A DNA stretch of 64,000 bases from Megachile rotundata (GCF_050947335.1 NW_027473365.1:434001-498000); one strand, 5' to 3'; positions 11,686-25,202 are shown, counted from the first letter of the stretch. The notes: generated by a model not told the origin, from the letters alone. Made by a program: numbers and translations.

Positions 11686-13998
11686 GAATGTGTGACTGTG
11701 GTTGTGTGATTGTGATTGTGTGATTGTGACTGTGTGATTGTGTGAGTGTGTGATTGTGTGATTGAGTGATTGTGCGATTGTGTAATTGTGATTGTGTGAT
11801 TGTGATTGTGTGTACTGTGTGATTGTGTGGTTGTGTGATTGTGTGATTGTGTGATTGTGTGATTGTGTGATTGTGTGATTGTGTGACTGTGTGATTGTGT
11901 GATTGTGTGATTGTGTGATTGTGTGACTGTGTGATTGTCTGATTGAGTGATTGTGTGCTTGTGTGATTGTGTGGTTGTGTGATTTTGTGATTGTGTGATT
12001 AGGTGATTGTGTGATTGTGTGACTGTGACTGTGTGATTGTGTGAGTGTGTGATTGTGTGATTGAGTGATTGTGTGCTTGTGTGATTGTGTGGTTGTGTGA
12101 TTGTGTGATTGTGTGATTGTGTGATTGTGTGATTGTGTGATTGTGTGATTGTGTGATTGTGTGATTGTGTGATTGTGTGATTGTGTGATTGTGAGATTGT
12201 GTGATTGTGTGATTGTGTGATTGTGTGATTGTGTGATTGTGTGATTGTGTGATTGTGTGATTGTGTGATTGTGTGATTGTGTGATTGTGTGATTGTGTGA
12301 TTGTGTGGTTGTGTGATTGTGTGATTGTGTGGTTGTGTGATTGTGTGGTTGTGTGATTTTGTGATTGTGTGATTGTGTGATTGTGTGAGTGTGTGATTGT
12401 GTGAGTGTGTGATTGTGTGATTGTGTGATTGTGTGATTGTGTGATTGTGTGATTGTGTGATTGTGTGATTGTGTGATTGTGTGATTGTGTGATTGTGTGA
12501 TTGTGTGGTTGTGTGATTGTGTGATTGTGTGGTTGTGTGATTTTGTGGTTGTGTGATTTTGTGATTGTGTGATTGTGTGATTGTGTGATTGTGTGATTGT
12601 GTGATTGCGTGATTGTGTGATTGTGTGACTGTGTGATTGTGTGATTGTGTGATTGTGCGATTGTGTGATTGTGTGATTGTGTGATTGTGTGATTGTGTGA
12701 TTGTGTGGTTGTGTGATTGTGTGGTTGTGTGATTGTGTGATTGTGTGGTTGTGTGATTTTGTGATTGTGTGATTGTGTGATTGTGTGATTGTGTGATTGT
12801 GTGATTGTGTGATTGTGTGATTGTGTGATTGTGTGATTGTGTGACTGTGTGATTGTGTGATTGTGTGATTGTGTGATTGTGCGATTGTGTGATTGTGCGA
12901 TTGTGTGATTGTGATTGTGTGATTGTGATTGTGTGTACTGTGTGATTGTGTGATTGTGTGATTGTGTGATTGTGTGATTGTGTGATTGTGTGATTGTGAG
13001 ATTGTGTGATTGTGTGATTGTGTGATTGCGTGATTGTGATTGTGTGATTGTGTGAATGTGTGATTGTGAATGTGTGATTGTGGTTGTGTGATTGTGGTTG
13101 TGTGATTGTTGTTGTGTGATTGTGATTGTGTGATTGTGATTGTGTGATTGTGAATGTGTGATTGTGTGAGTGTGTGATTGTGTGATTGTGTGGTTGTGTG
13201 ATTGTGTGGTTGTGTGATTTTGTGATTGTGTGATTGTGTGATTGTGTGATTGTGTGAGTGTGTGATTGTGTGAGTGTGTGATTGTGTGATTGTGTGATTG
13301 TGTGATTGTGTGATTGTGTGATTGTGTGATTGTGTGATTGTGTGATTGTGTGGTTGTGTGATTGTGTGATTGTGTGGTTGTGTGATTGTGACTGTGTGAT
13401 TGTGTGAGTGTGTGATTGTGTGATTGAGTGATTGTGTGGTTGTGTGATTGTGTGGTTGTGTGATTGTGTGATTGTGTGATTGTGTGATTGTGTGATTGTG
13501 TGATTGTGTGATTGTGTGATTGTGTGATTGTGTGATTGTGTGATTGTGGTTGTGTGATTGTGATTGTGTGATTGTGATTGTGTGATTGTGATTGTGTGAT
13601 TGTGATTGTGTGATTGTGTCTGTGTGATTGTGTGAGTGTGTGATTGTGTGATTGTGTGAATGTGTGATTGTGTGATTGTGTGATTGTGTGATTGTGTGAT
13701 TGTGTGATTGTGTGATTGTGTGATTGTGAATGTGTGATTGTGGTTGTGTGATTGTGGTTGTGTGATTGTTGTTGTGTGACTGTGATTGTGTGATTGTGAA
13801 TGTGTGATTGTGTGAATGTGTGATTGTGTGATTGTGTGGTTGTGTGACTGTGTGGTTGTGTGATTTTGTGATTGTGTGATTGTGTGATTGTGTGAGTGTG
13901 TGATTGTGTGAGTGTGTGATTGTGTGATTGTGTGATTGTGTGATTGTGTGATTGTGTGATTGTGTGATTGTGTGATTGTGTGATTGTGTGGTTGTGTG
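11686..13998 (+). repeat. Segmental duplication D, copy 1
   Basis: About 2.3 kb that recurs at 16525-18860. Shared markers: GAATGTGTGACTG (11686/16525), GACTGTGACT (12021/16860), GATTGCGTG (12603/17466), GTTGTTG (13108/17963 and 13768/18631). Offsets are 4839, 4839, 4863, 4855 and 4863, all separated by multiples of 8. A C at 13780 is T at 18643 in the partner. Confidence 0.85.
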
Positions 13999-14369
13999 AT
14001 TGTGTGATTGTGTGATTGTGATTGTGTGATTGTGACTGTGTGATTGTGTGAGTGTGTGATTGTGTGATTGTGTGGTTGTGTGATTTTGTGGTTGTGTGAT
14101 TTTGTGGTTGTGTGATTTTGTGATTGTGTGATTCTGTGATTCTGTGATTGTGTGATTGTGTGATTGTGTGATTGTGTGATTGTGTGATTGTGTGATTGTG
14201 TGATTGTGTGATTGTGTGATTGTGTGATTGTGTGACTGTGTGATTGTGTGATTGTGTGATTGTGCGATTGTGTGACTGTGTGGTTGTGTGATTGTGTGAT
14301 TGTGTGATTGTGTGATTGTGTGATTGTGAGATTGTGTGATTGTGTGATTGTGTGATTGAGTGATTGTGT

Positions 14370-14560
14370 GACTGCGTGATTGTGTGACTGTGTGATTGTG
14401 TGACTGCGTGATTGTGTGACCGCGATTGTGTGACCGTGATTGTGTGACCGTGATTTTGTGACCGTGATTGTGTGACCGTGATTGTGTCATCGTGATTGTG
14501 TGATCGTGATTGTGTGATCGTGATTGTGCAATCGTGATTGTGTGATTGCGTGATTGTGAT
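14370..14560 (+). repeat. CCG cassette 4, long form
   Basis: Complete long form with the double GACTGCG leader; CCG units start at 14419. It opens duplication block E. Confidence 0.92.
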
Positions 14561-15600
14561 TGTGTGATTGTGTGACTGTGTGATTGTGTGATTGTGTGAC
14601 TGTGTGATTGTGTGATTGTGTGATTGTGCGATTGTGTGATTGTGCGATTGTGTAATTGTGATTGTGTGATTGTGATTGTGTGTACTGTGTGATTGTGTGA
14701 TTGTGTGATTGTGTGATTGTGTGATTGTGTGATTGTGTGATTGTGTGATTGTGTGATTGTGTGATTGTGTGATTGTGTGATTGTGTGATTGTGTGATTGT
14801 GTGATTGTGAGATTGTGTGATTGTGTGATGGTGTAATTGTGATTGTGTGATTGTGATTGTGTGATTGTGTGATTGTGTGGTTGTGTGATTGTGTGATTGT
14901 GTGATTATGTGATTGTGTGATTGTGTGATTGTGATTGTGTGATTGTGACTGTGTGATTGTGTGAGTGTGTGATTGTGTGATTGTGTGATTGTGTGATTGT
15001 GTGATTGTGTGGTTGTGTGATTGTTTGATTGTGTGATTAGGTGATTGTGTGATTGTGTGATTGTGTGATTGTGTGATTATGTGATTGTGTGATTGTGTGA
15101 TTGTGTGATTATGTGATTGTGTGATTGTGTGATTGTGTGATTGTGTGATTGTGTGATTGTGTGATTGTGTGATTGTGTGATTGTGTGATTGTGTGATTGT
15201 TTGATTGTGTGAATGTGAGATTGTGGTTGTGTGATTGTGGTTTTGTGATTGTTGTTGTGTGATTGTGATTGTGTGATTGTGAGTGTGTGATTGTGTGAGT
15301 GTGTGATTGTGTGACTGTGTGGTTGTGTGATTGTGTGGTTGTGTGATTTTGTGATTGTGTGATTGTGTGATTGTGTGAGTGTGTGATTGTGTGAGTGTGT
15401 GATTGTGTGATTGTGTGATTGTGTGATTGTGTGATTGTGTGATTGTGTGATTGTGTGATTGTGTGGTTGTGTGATTGTTTGATTGTGTGATTAGGTGATT
15501 GTGTGATTGTGTGATTGTGTGATTGTGTGATTGTGTGATTATGTGATTGTGTGATTGTGTGATTGTGTGATTATGTGATTGTGTGATTGTGTGATTGTGT
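14370..15600 (+). repeat. Segmental duplication E, copy 1
   Basis: Cassette (CCG at 14419), TACTG, GATTAGG units and a private GAATGTGAGATTG block with GATTGTGGTTTTG at 15211 recur at 20547 and 21323. The offset falls from 6128 to 6112, two octamers. The shared GTGGTTTTG unit is found only in these two blocks. Confidence 0.85.
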
Positions 15601-16500
15601 GATTGTGACTGTGTGATTGTGTGAGTGTGTGATTGTGTGATTGTGTGATTGTGTGATTGTGTGAGTGTGTGATTGTGTGATTGTGTGATTGTGTGATTGT
15701 GTGATTGTGATTGTGTGATTGTGACTGTGTGATTGTGTGAGTGTGTGATTTTGTGATTGAGTGATTGTGTGGTTGTGTGATTGTGTGGTTGTGTAATTGT
15801 GTGGTTGTGTGATTGTGTGATTGTGTGATTGTGTGATTGTGTGATTGTGTGATTGTGTGATTGTGTGATTGTGTGATTGTGTGATTGTGTGATTGTGTGA
15901 TTGTGTGATTGTGTGATTGTGTGATTGTGTGATTGTGTGATTGTGTGATTGTGTGATTGTGTGATTGTGTGATTGTGGTTGTGTGATTGTGCTTGTGTGA
16001 TTGTGGTTGTGTGATTGTGATTGTGTGATTGTGATTGTGTGATTGCGACTGTGTGATTGTGTGAGTGTGTGATTGTGTGATTGTGTGGTTGTGTGATTGT
16101 GTGGTTGTGTGATTTTGTGATTGTGTGATTGTGTGATTGTGTGAGTGTGTGATTGTGTGATTGTGTGATTGTGTGATTGTGTGATTGTGTGATTGTGTGA
16201 TTGTGTGATTGTGTGATTGTGTGATTGTGTGATTGTGTGAGTGTGTGATTGTCTGATTGAGTCATTGTGTGCTTGTGTGATTGTGTGGTTGTGTGATTGT
16301 GTGATTGAGTGATTGTGTGCTTGTGTGATTGTGTGGTTGTGTGATTGTGTGATTGTGTGATTAGGTGATTGTGTGATTGTGTGATTGTGACTGTGTGATT
16401 GTGTGAGTGTGTGATTGTGTGATTGAGTGATTGTGTGGTTGTGTGATTGTGTGGTTGTGTGATTGTGTGATTGTGTGATTGTGTGATTGTGTGATTGTGT
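15601..16500 (+). repeat. Segmental duplication C, copy 2
   Basis: Partner of 9590-10560, with GCTTGTGTGA at 15991 and GAGTCATTG at about 16259. A GTAATTG unit near 15793 is private to this copy. Confidence 0.8.
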
Positions 16501-16524
16501 GATTGTGTGATTGTGTGATTGTGT

Positions 16525-18860
16525 GAATGTGTGACTGTGGTTGTGTGATTGTGATTGTGTGATTGTGACTGTGTGATTGTGTGAGTGTGTGATTGTGTGA
16601 TTGAGTGATTGTGCGATTGTGTAATTGTGATTGTGTGATTGTGATTGTGTGTACTGTGTGATTGTGTGGTTGTGTGATTGTGTGATTGTGTGATTGTGTG
16701 ATTGTGTGATTGTGTGATTGTGTGACTGTGTGATTGTGTGATTGTGTGATTGTGTGATTGTGTGACTGTGTGATTGTCTGATTGAGTGATTGTGTGCTTG
16801 TGTGATTGTGTGGTTGTGTGATTTTGTGATTGTGTGATTAGGTGATTGTGTGATTGTGTGACTGTGACTGTGTGATTGTGTGAGTGTGTGATTGTGTGAT
16901 TGAGTGATTGTGTGCTTGTGTGATTGTGTGGTTGTGTGATTGTGTGATTGTGTGATTGTGTGATTGTGTGATTGTGTGATTGTGTGATTGTGTGATTGTG
17001 TGATTGTGTGATTGTGTGATTGTGTGATTGTGAGATTGTGTGATTGTGTGATTGTGTGATTGTGTGATTGTGTGATTGTGTGATTGTGTGATTGTGTGAT
17101 TGTGTGATTGTGTGATTGTGTGATTGTGTGATTGTGTGATTGTGTGATTGTGTGATTGTGTGATTGTGTGATTGTGTGGTTGTGTGATTGTGTGATTGTG
17201 TGGTTGTGTGATTGTGTGGTTGTGTGATTTTGTGATTGTGTGATTGTGTGATTGTGTGAGTGTGTGATTGTGTGAGTGTGTGATTGTGTGATTGTGTGAT
17301 TGTGTGATTGTGTGATTGTGTGATTGTGTGATTGTGTGATTGTGTGATTGTGTGATTGTGTGATTGTGTGGTTGTGTGATTGTGTGATTGTGTGGTTGTG
17401 TGATTTTGTGGTTGTGTGATTTTGTGATTGTGTGATTGTGTGATTGTGTGATTGTGTGATTGTGTGATTGCGTGATTGTGTGATTGTGTGACTGTGTGAT
17501 TGTGTGATTGTGTGATTGTGCGATTGTGTGATTGTGTGATTGTGTGATTGTGTGATTGTGTGATTGTGTAATTGTGTGGTTGTGTGATTGTGTGATTGTG
17601 TGGTTGTGTGATTTTGTGGTTGTGTGATTTTGTGATTGTGTGATTGTGTGATTGTGTGATTGTGTGATTGTGTGATTGTGTGATTGTGTGATTGTGTGAC
17701 TGTGTGATTGTGTGATTGTGTGATTGTGTGATTGTGCGATTGTGTGATTGTGCGATTGTGTGATTGTGATTGTGTGATTGTGATTGTGTGTACTGTGTGA
17801 TTGTGTGATTGTGTGATTGTGTGATTGTGTGATTGTGTGATTGTGTGATTGTGAGATTGTGTGATTGTGTGATTGTGTGATTGCGTGATTGTGATTGTGT
17901 GATTGTGTGAATGTGTGATTGTGAATGTGTGATTGTGGTTGTGTGATTGTGGTTGTGTGATTGTTGTTGTGTGATTGTGATTGTGTGATTTTGATTGTGT
18001 GATTGTGAATGTGTGATTGTGTGAGTGTGTGATTGTGTGATTGTGTGGTTGTGTGATTGTGTGGTTGTGTGATTTTGTGATTGTGTGATTGTGTGATTGT
18101 GTGATTGTGTGAGTGTGTGATTGTGTGAGTGTGTGATTGTGTGATTGTGTGATTGTGTGATTGTGTGATTGTGTGATTGTGTGATTGTGTGATTGTGTGA
18201 TTGTGTGGTTGTGTGATTGTGTGATTGTGTGGTTGTGTGATTGTGACTGTGTGATTGTGTGAGTGTGTGATTGTGTGATTGAGTGATTGTGTGGTTGTGT
18301 GATTGTGTGGTTGTGTGATTGTGTGATTGTGTGATTGTGTGATTGTGTGATTGTGTGATTGTGTGATTGTGTGATTGTGTGATTGTGTGATTGTGTGATT
18401 GTGTGATTGTGGTTGTGTGATTGTGATTGTGTGATTATGATTGTGTGATTGTGATTGTGTGATTGTGATTGTGTGATTGTGTCTGTGTGATTGTGTGAGT
18501 GTGTGATTGTGTGATTGTGTGAATGTGTGATTGTGTGATTGTGTGATTGTGTGATTGTGTGATTGTGTGATTGTGTGATTGTGTGATTGTGAATGTGTGA
18601 TTGTGGTTGTGTGATTGTGGTTGTGTGATTGTTGTTGTGTGATTGTGATTGTGTGATTGTGAATGTGTGATTGTGTGAGTGTGTGATTGTGTGATTGTGT
18701 GGTTGTGTGACTGTGTGGTTGTGTGATTTTGTGATTGTGTGATTGTGTGATTGTGTGAGTGTGTGATTGTGTGAGTGTGTGATTGTGTGATTGTGTGATT
18801 GTGTGATTGTGTGATTGTGTGATTGTGTGATTGTGTGATTGTGTGATTGTGTGGTTGTGT
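16525..18860 (+). repeat. Segmental duplication D, copy 2
   Basis: Partner of 11686-13998. Differences seen include GATTTTG (T at 17991, G at 13136), T at 18643 for C at 13780, and whole-octamer indels. Confidence 0.85.
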
Positions 18861-20497
18861 GATTGTGTGATTGTGTGGTTGTGTGATTGTGACTGTGTGA
18901 TTGTGTGAGTGTGTGATTGTGTGATTGAGTGATTGTGTGGTTGTGTGATTGTGTGGTTGTGTGATTGTGTGATTGTGTGATTGTGTGATTGTGTGATTGT
19001 GTGATTGTGTGATTGTGTGATTGTGTGATTGTGTGATTGTGTGAATGTGTGATTGTGGTTGTGTGATTGTGATTGTGTGATTGTGATTGTGTGATTGTGA
19101 TTGTGTGATTGTGATTGTGTGATTGTGATTGTGTGATTGTGATTGTGTGATTGTGATTGTGTGATTGTGTCTGTGTGATTGTGTGAGTGTGTGATTGTGT
19201 GATTGTGTGAATGTGTGATTGTGTGATTGTGTGATTGTGTGATTGTGTGATTGTGTGATTGTGTGATTGTGTGATTGTGTGATTGAGTGATTGTGTGAGT
19301 GTGTGAGTGTGTGGTTGTGTGATTGTGTGATTGTGTGATTGTGTGATTGTGTGACTGTGTGATTGTGTGATTGTGTGTTTGTGTGATTGTGTGATTGTGC
19401 GATTGTGTAATTGTGATTGTCTGATTGTGATTGTGTGTACTGTGTGATTGTGTGATTGTGTGATTGTGTGATTGTGTGATTGTGTGATTGTTTGATTGTG
19501 TGATTAGGTGATTGTGTGATTGTGTGATTGTGTGATTGTGTGATTGTGTGATTGTGTGATTATGTGATTGTGTGATTGTGTGATTGTGTGAGTGTGTGAT
19601 TGTCTGATTGAGTGATTGTGTGCTTGTGTGATTGTGTGGTTGTGTGATTGTGTGATTGTGTGATTAGGTGATTGTGTGATTGTGTGATTGTGTGATTGTG
19701 TGATTGTGACTGTGTGATTGTGTGAGTGTGTGATTGTGTGATTGAGTGATTGTGTGCTTGTGTGATTGTGTGATTGTGTGATTGTGTGATTGTGTGATTG
19801 TGTGATTGTGTGATTGTGTGATTGTGTGATTGTGTGACTGTGTGATTGTGGTTGTGTGATTGTGGTTGTGTGATTGTGATTGTGTGATTGTGATTGTGTG
19901 ATTGTGACTGTGTGATTGTGTGAGTGTGTGATTGTGTGATTGTGTGGTTGTGTGATTTTGTGGTTGTGTGATTTTGTGGTTGTGTGATTTTGTGATTGTG
20001 TGATTCTGTGATTCTGTGATTGTGTGATTGTGTGATTGTGTGATTGTGTGATTGTGTGATTGTGTGATTGTGTGATTGTGTGATTGTGTGATTGTGTGAT
20101 TGTGTGACTGTGTGATTGTGTGATTGTGTGATTGTGCGATTGTGTGATTGCGATTGTATGATTGTGATTGCGATTGTATGATTGTGATTGCGTGTACTGT
20201 GTGACTGTGTGATTGTGTGATTGTGTGATTGTGTGATTGTGTGATTGTGTGATTGTGTGATTGTGTGATTGTGTGATTGTGTGATTGTGTGATTGTGATT
20301 GTGTGTACTGTGTGACTGTGTGGTTGTGTGATTGTGTGATTGTGTGATTGTGTGATTGTGTGATTGTGTGATTGTGTGGTTGTGTGATTGTGTGATTGTG
20401 TGACTGTGTGGTTGTGTGATTGTGTGATTGTGTGATTGTGTGATTGTGTGATTGTGAGATTGTGTGATTGTGTGATTGTGTGATTGAGTGATTGTGT
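18861..20497 (+). repeat. Array segment
   Basis: Octamer repeats with a patch of seven consecutive 14-bp GTGATTG units near 19070-19165, a GTCTG marker, the GTTTG...GTCTGATTG...TACTG block near 19378-19440 and an unusual GCGATTGTATG pair at 20150-20180. No gene is seen. Confidence 0.75.
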
Positions 20498-20690
20498 GAC
20501 TGCGTGATTGTGTGACTGTGTGATTGTGTGACTGCGTGATTGTGTGACCGCGATTGTGTGACCGTGATTGTGTGACCGTGATTTTGTGACCGTGATTGTG
20601 TGACCGTGATTGTGTCATCGTGATTGTGTGATCGTGATTGTGTGATCGTGATTGTGCAATCGTGATTGTGTGATTGCGTGATTGTGATTG
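20498..20690 (+). repeat. CCG cassette 5, long form
   Basis: Complete long form; CCG units start at 20547. It is the partner of cassette 4 within duplication E. Confidence 0.92.
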
Positions 20691-21690
20691 TGTGATTGTG
20701 TGACTGTGTGATTGTGTGATTGTGTGACTGTGTGATTGTGTGATTGTGTGATTGTGCGATTGTGTGATTGTGCGATTGTGTAATTGTGATTGTGTGATTG
20801 TGATTGTGTGTACTGTGTGATTGTGTGATTGTGTGATTGTGTGATTGTGTGATTGTGTGATTGTGTGATTGTGTGATTGTGTGATTGTGTGATTGTGTGA
20901 TTGTGTGATTGTGTGATTGTGAGATTGTGTGATTGTGTGATGGTGTAATTGTGATTGTGTGATTGTGATTGTGTGATTGTGTGATTGTGTGGTTGTGTGA
21001 TTGTGTGATTGTGTGATTATGTGATTGTGTGATTGTGTGATTGTGATTGTGTGATTGTGACTGTGTGATTGTGTGAGTGTGTGATTGTGTGATTGTGTGA
21101 TTGTGTGATTGTGTGATTGTGTGGTTGTGTGATTGTTTGATTGTGTGATTAGGTGATTGTGTGATTGTGTGATTGTGTGATTGTGTGATTATGTGATTGT
21201 GTGATTGTGTGATTGTGTGATTATGTGATTGTGTGATTGTGTGATTGTGTGATTGTGTGATTGTGTGATTGTGTGATTGTGTGATTGTGTGATTGTGTGA
21301 TTGTGTGATTGTTTGATTGTGTGAATGTGAGATTGTGGTTGTGTGATTGTGGTTTTGTGATTGTTGTTGTGTGATTGTGATTGTGTGATTGTGAGTGTGT
21401 GATTGTGTGAGTGTGTGATTGTGTGACTGTGTGGTTGTGTGATTGTGTGGTTGTGTGATTTTGTGATTGTGTGATTGTGTGATTGTGTGAGTGTGTGATT
21501 GTGTGAGTGTGTGATTGTGTGATTGTGTGATTGTGTGATTGTGTGATTGTGTGATTGTGTGATTGTGTGATTGTGTGGTTGTGTGATTGTTTGATTGTGT
21601 GATTAGGTGATTGTGTGATTGTGTGATTGTGTGATTGTGTGATTGTGTGATTATGTGATTGTGTGATTGTGTGATTGTGTGATTATGTGA
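20498..21690 (+). repeat. Segmental duplication E, copy 2
   Basis: Partner of 14370-15600. It ends near the left/right domain boundary and holds the last GTTGTTG marker (21363). Confidence 0.85.
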
Positions 21691-21849
21691 TTGTGTGATT
21701 GTGTGATTGTGTGTTTGTGTGATTGTGTGATTGTGTGATTGTGTGATTGTGTGATTGTGTGATTGTTTGATTGTGTGATTGTGTGATTGTGTGAGTGTGT
21801 GATTGTGTGATTGTGTGATTGTGTGATTGTGTGATTGTGATTGTGTGAT

Positions 21850-22760
21850 TGTGACTGTGTGATTGTGTGAGTGTGTGATTGTGTGATTGAGTGATTGTGT
21901 GGTTGTGTGATTGTGTGGTTGTGTGATTGTGTGGTTGTGTGATTGTGTGATTGTGTGATTGTGTGATTGTGTGATTGTGTGATTGTGTGATTGTGTGAAT
22001 GTGTGATTGTGTGATTGTGTGATTGTGTGTATGTGTGATTGTGGTTGTGTGATTGTGGTTGTGTGATTGTGGTTGTGTGATTGTGATTGTGTGATTGTGA
22101 TTGTGTGATTGCGACTGTGTGATTGTGTGAGTGTGTGATTGTGTGATTGTGTGGTTGTGTGATTTTGTGATTGTGTGATTGTGTGATTGTGTGAGTGTGT
22201 GATTGTGTGATTGTGTGATTGTGTGATTGTGTGATTGTGTGATTGTGTGATTGTGTGATTGTGTGATTGTGTGAGTGTGTGATTGTCTGATTGAGTGATT
22301 GTGTGCTTGTGTGATTGTGTGGTTGTGTGATTGTGTGATTGAGTGATTGTGTGCTTGTGTGATTGTGTGGTTGTGTGATTGTGTGATTGTGTGATTAGGT
22401 GATTGTGTGAGTGTGTGATTGTGTGATTGTGTGAGTGTGTGATTGTGTGATTGAGTGATTGTGTGGTTGTGTGATTGTGTGGTTGTGTGATTGTGTGATT
22501 GTGTGATTGTGTGATTGTGTGATTGTGTGATTGTGTGATTGTGTGATTGTGTGAGTGTGTGATTGTCTGATTGAGTGATTGTGTGCTTGTGTGATTGTGT
22601 GGTTGTGTGATTGTGTGATTGTGATTGTGTGATTGTGTCTGTGTGATTGTGTGAGTGTGTGATTGTGTGATTGTGTGATTGTGTGATTGTGTGATTGTGT
22701 GATTGTGTGATTGTGTGATTGTGTGATTGTGTGATTGTGTGATTGTGTGATTGTGTGATT
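21850..22760 (+). repeat. Segmental duplication F, copy 1
   Basis: GTGTATG at 22029 and GTCTG at 22637 recur at 23523 and 24131, a constant offset of 1494. A third related block lies at 34260-35030, where the two markers are 464 instead of 608 bases apart, so it lacks 144 bp (18 octamers). Confidence 0.82.
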
Positions 22761-23339
22761 GCGTGATTGAGTGATTGTGTGAGTGTGTGGTTGTGTGATT
22801 GTGTGATTGTGTGATTGTGTGGTTGTGTGATTGTGTGACTGTGTGAATGTGTGATTGTGTGATTGTGTGATTGTGTGATTGTGTGATTGTGTGATTGTGG
22901 TTGTGTGATTGTGGTTGTGTGATTGTGATTGTGTGATTGTGATTGTGTGATTGTGACTGTGTGATTGTGTGAGTGTGTGATTGTGTGATTGAGTGATTGT
23001 GTGGTTGTGTGATTGTGTGGTTGTGTGATTGTGTGATTGTGTGATTGTGTGACTGTGTGATTGTGTGATTGTGTGATTGTGTGATTGTGTGATTGTGTGA
23101 TTGTGTGATTGTGTGATTGTGTGATTGTGTGATTGTGTGATTGTGTGATTGTGTGATTGTGGTTGTGTGATTGTGATTGTGTGATTGTGATTGTGTGATT
23201 GTGATTGTGTGATTGTGATTGTGTGATTGTGTCTGTGTGATTGTGTGAGTGTGTGATTGTGTGATTGTGTGATTGTGTGATTGTGTGATTGTGTGATTGT
23301 GTGATTGTGTGATTGTGTGATTGTGTGATTGTGATTGTG

Positions 23340-24250
23340 TGATTGTGACTGTGTGATTGTGTGAGTGTGTGATTGTGTGATTGAGTGATTGTGTGGTTGT
23401 GTGATTGTGTGGTTGTGTGATTGTGTGGTTGTGTGATTGTGTGATTGTGTGATTGTGTGATTGTGTGATTGTGTGATTGTGTGATTGTGTGAATGTGTGA
23501 TTGTGTGATTGTGTGATTGTGTGTATGTGTGATTGTGGTTGTGTGATTGTGGTTGTGTGATTGTGGTTGTGTGATTGTGATTGTGTGATTGTGATTGTGT
23601 GATTGCGACTGTGTGATTGTGTGAGTGTGTGATTGTGTGATTGTGTGGTTGTGTGATTTTGTGATTGTGTGATTGTGTGATTGTGTGAGTGTGTGATTGT
23701 GTGATTGTGTGATTGTGTGATTGTGTGATTGTGTGATTGTGTGATTGTGTGATTGTGTGATTGTGTGAGTGTGTGATTGTCTGATTGAGTGATTGTGTGC
23801 TTGTGTGATTGTGTGGTTGTGTGATTGTGTGATTGAGTGATTGTGTGCTTGTGTGATTGTGTGGTTGTGTGATTGTGTGATTGTGTGATTAGGTGATTGT
23901 GTGAGTGTGTGATTGTGTGATTGTGTGAGTGTGTGATTGTGTGATTGAGTGATTGTGTGGTTGTGTGATTGTGTGGTTGTGTGATTGTGTGATTGTGTGA
24001 TTGTGTGATTGTGTGATTGTGTGATTGTGTGATTGTGTGATTGTGTGAGTGTGTGATTGTCTGATTGAGTGATTGTGTGCTTGTGTGATTGTGTGGTTGT
24101 GTGATTGTGTGATTGTGATTGTGTGATTGTGTCTGTGTGATTGTGTGAGTGTGTGATTGTGTGATTGTGTGATTGTGTGATTGTGTGATTGTGTGATTGT
24201 GTGATTGTGTGATTGTGTGATTGTGTGATTGTGTGATTGAGTGATTGTGT
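23340..24250 (+). repeat. Segmental duplication F, copy 2
   Basis: Partner of 21850-22760 at offset 1494, with the same marker spacing of 608 bases. Confidence 0.82.
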
Positions 24251-25081
24251 GAGTGTGTGGTTGTGTGATTGTGTGATTGTGTGATTGTGTGGTTGTGTGA
24301 TTGTGTGACTGTGTGATTGTGTGATTGTGTGATTGTGTGATTGTGTGATTGTGTGATTGTGTGATTGTGTGATTGTGTGATTGTGTGATTGTGTGATTGA
24401 GTGATTGAGTGAGTGTGTGGTTGTGTGATTGTGTGATTGTGTGATTGTGTGGTTGTGTGATTGTGTGACTGTGTGATTGTGTGATTGTGTGATTGTGTGA
24501 TTGTGTGATTGTGTGATTGTGTGATTGTGTGATTGTGTGATTATGTGACTGTGTGATTGTGTGATTGTGTGTTTGTGTGATTGTGTGATTGTGCGATTGT
24601 GTGATTGCGATTGTATGATTGTGATTGTGTGTACTGTGTGACTGTGTGATTGTGTGATTGTGTGATTGTGTGATTGTGTGATTGTGTGATTGTGTGATTG
24701 TGTGATTGTGTGATTGTGTGATTGTGTGATTGTGTGATTGTGTGATTGTGCGATTGTGTAATTGTGATTGTGTGATTGTGATTGTGTGTACTGTGTGACT
24801 GTGTGGTTGTGTGATTGTGTGATTGTGTGATTGTGTGATTGTGTGGTTGTGTGATTGTGTGATTGTGTGATTGTGTGACTGTGTGGTTGTGTGATTGTGT
24901 GATTGTGTGATTGTGTGATTGTGCGATTGTGTAATTGTGATTGTGTGATTGTGATTGTGTGTACTGTGTGACTGTGTGATTGTGTGATTGTGTGATTGTG
25001 TGATTGTGTGATTGTGTGATTGTGTGATTGTGTGATTGTGAGATTGTGTGATTGTGTGATTGTGTGATTGAGCGATTGTGT

Positions 25082-25202
25082 GACTGCGTGATTGTGTGAC
25101 TGTGTGATTGTGTGACTGCGTGATTGTGTGACCGCGATTGTGTGACCGTGATTGTGTGATCGTGATTGTGCAATCGTGATTGTGTGATTGCGTGATTGTG
25201 AT
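25082..25202 (+). repeat. CCG cassette 6, internally deleted form
   Basis: Leader present. Only GACCGCG and one GACCGTG remain, followed directly by GATCG, GCAATCG and GATTGCG; the middle CCG units and GTCATCG are missing. The same deletion is in cassette 10, its partner in block G. Confidence 0.9.

Larger units (their letters stand above)
1..21690 (+). repeat. Left domain of the array (GTTGTTG-marked)
   Basis: This part carries eight copies of a marker in which GTTGTTG follows GTGGTTG units, at about 1405, 5419, 13108, 13768, 15251, 17963, 18631 and 21363. I find no copy after 21.4 kb. Most of these blocks are introduced by GAATGTG units. The GTGTATG and TCTCATTGAG markers typical of the right side are absent here. 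CCG cassettes in this domain are the long form with the GTCATCG/GATCG/GCAATCG tail. The split suggests that the two sides were amplified from different founder blocks. Confidence 0.75.
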
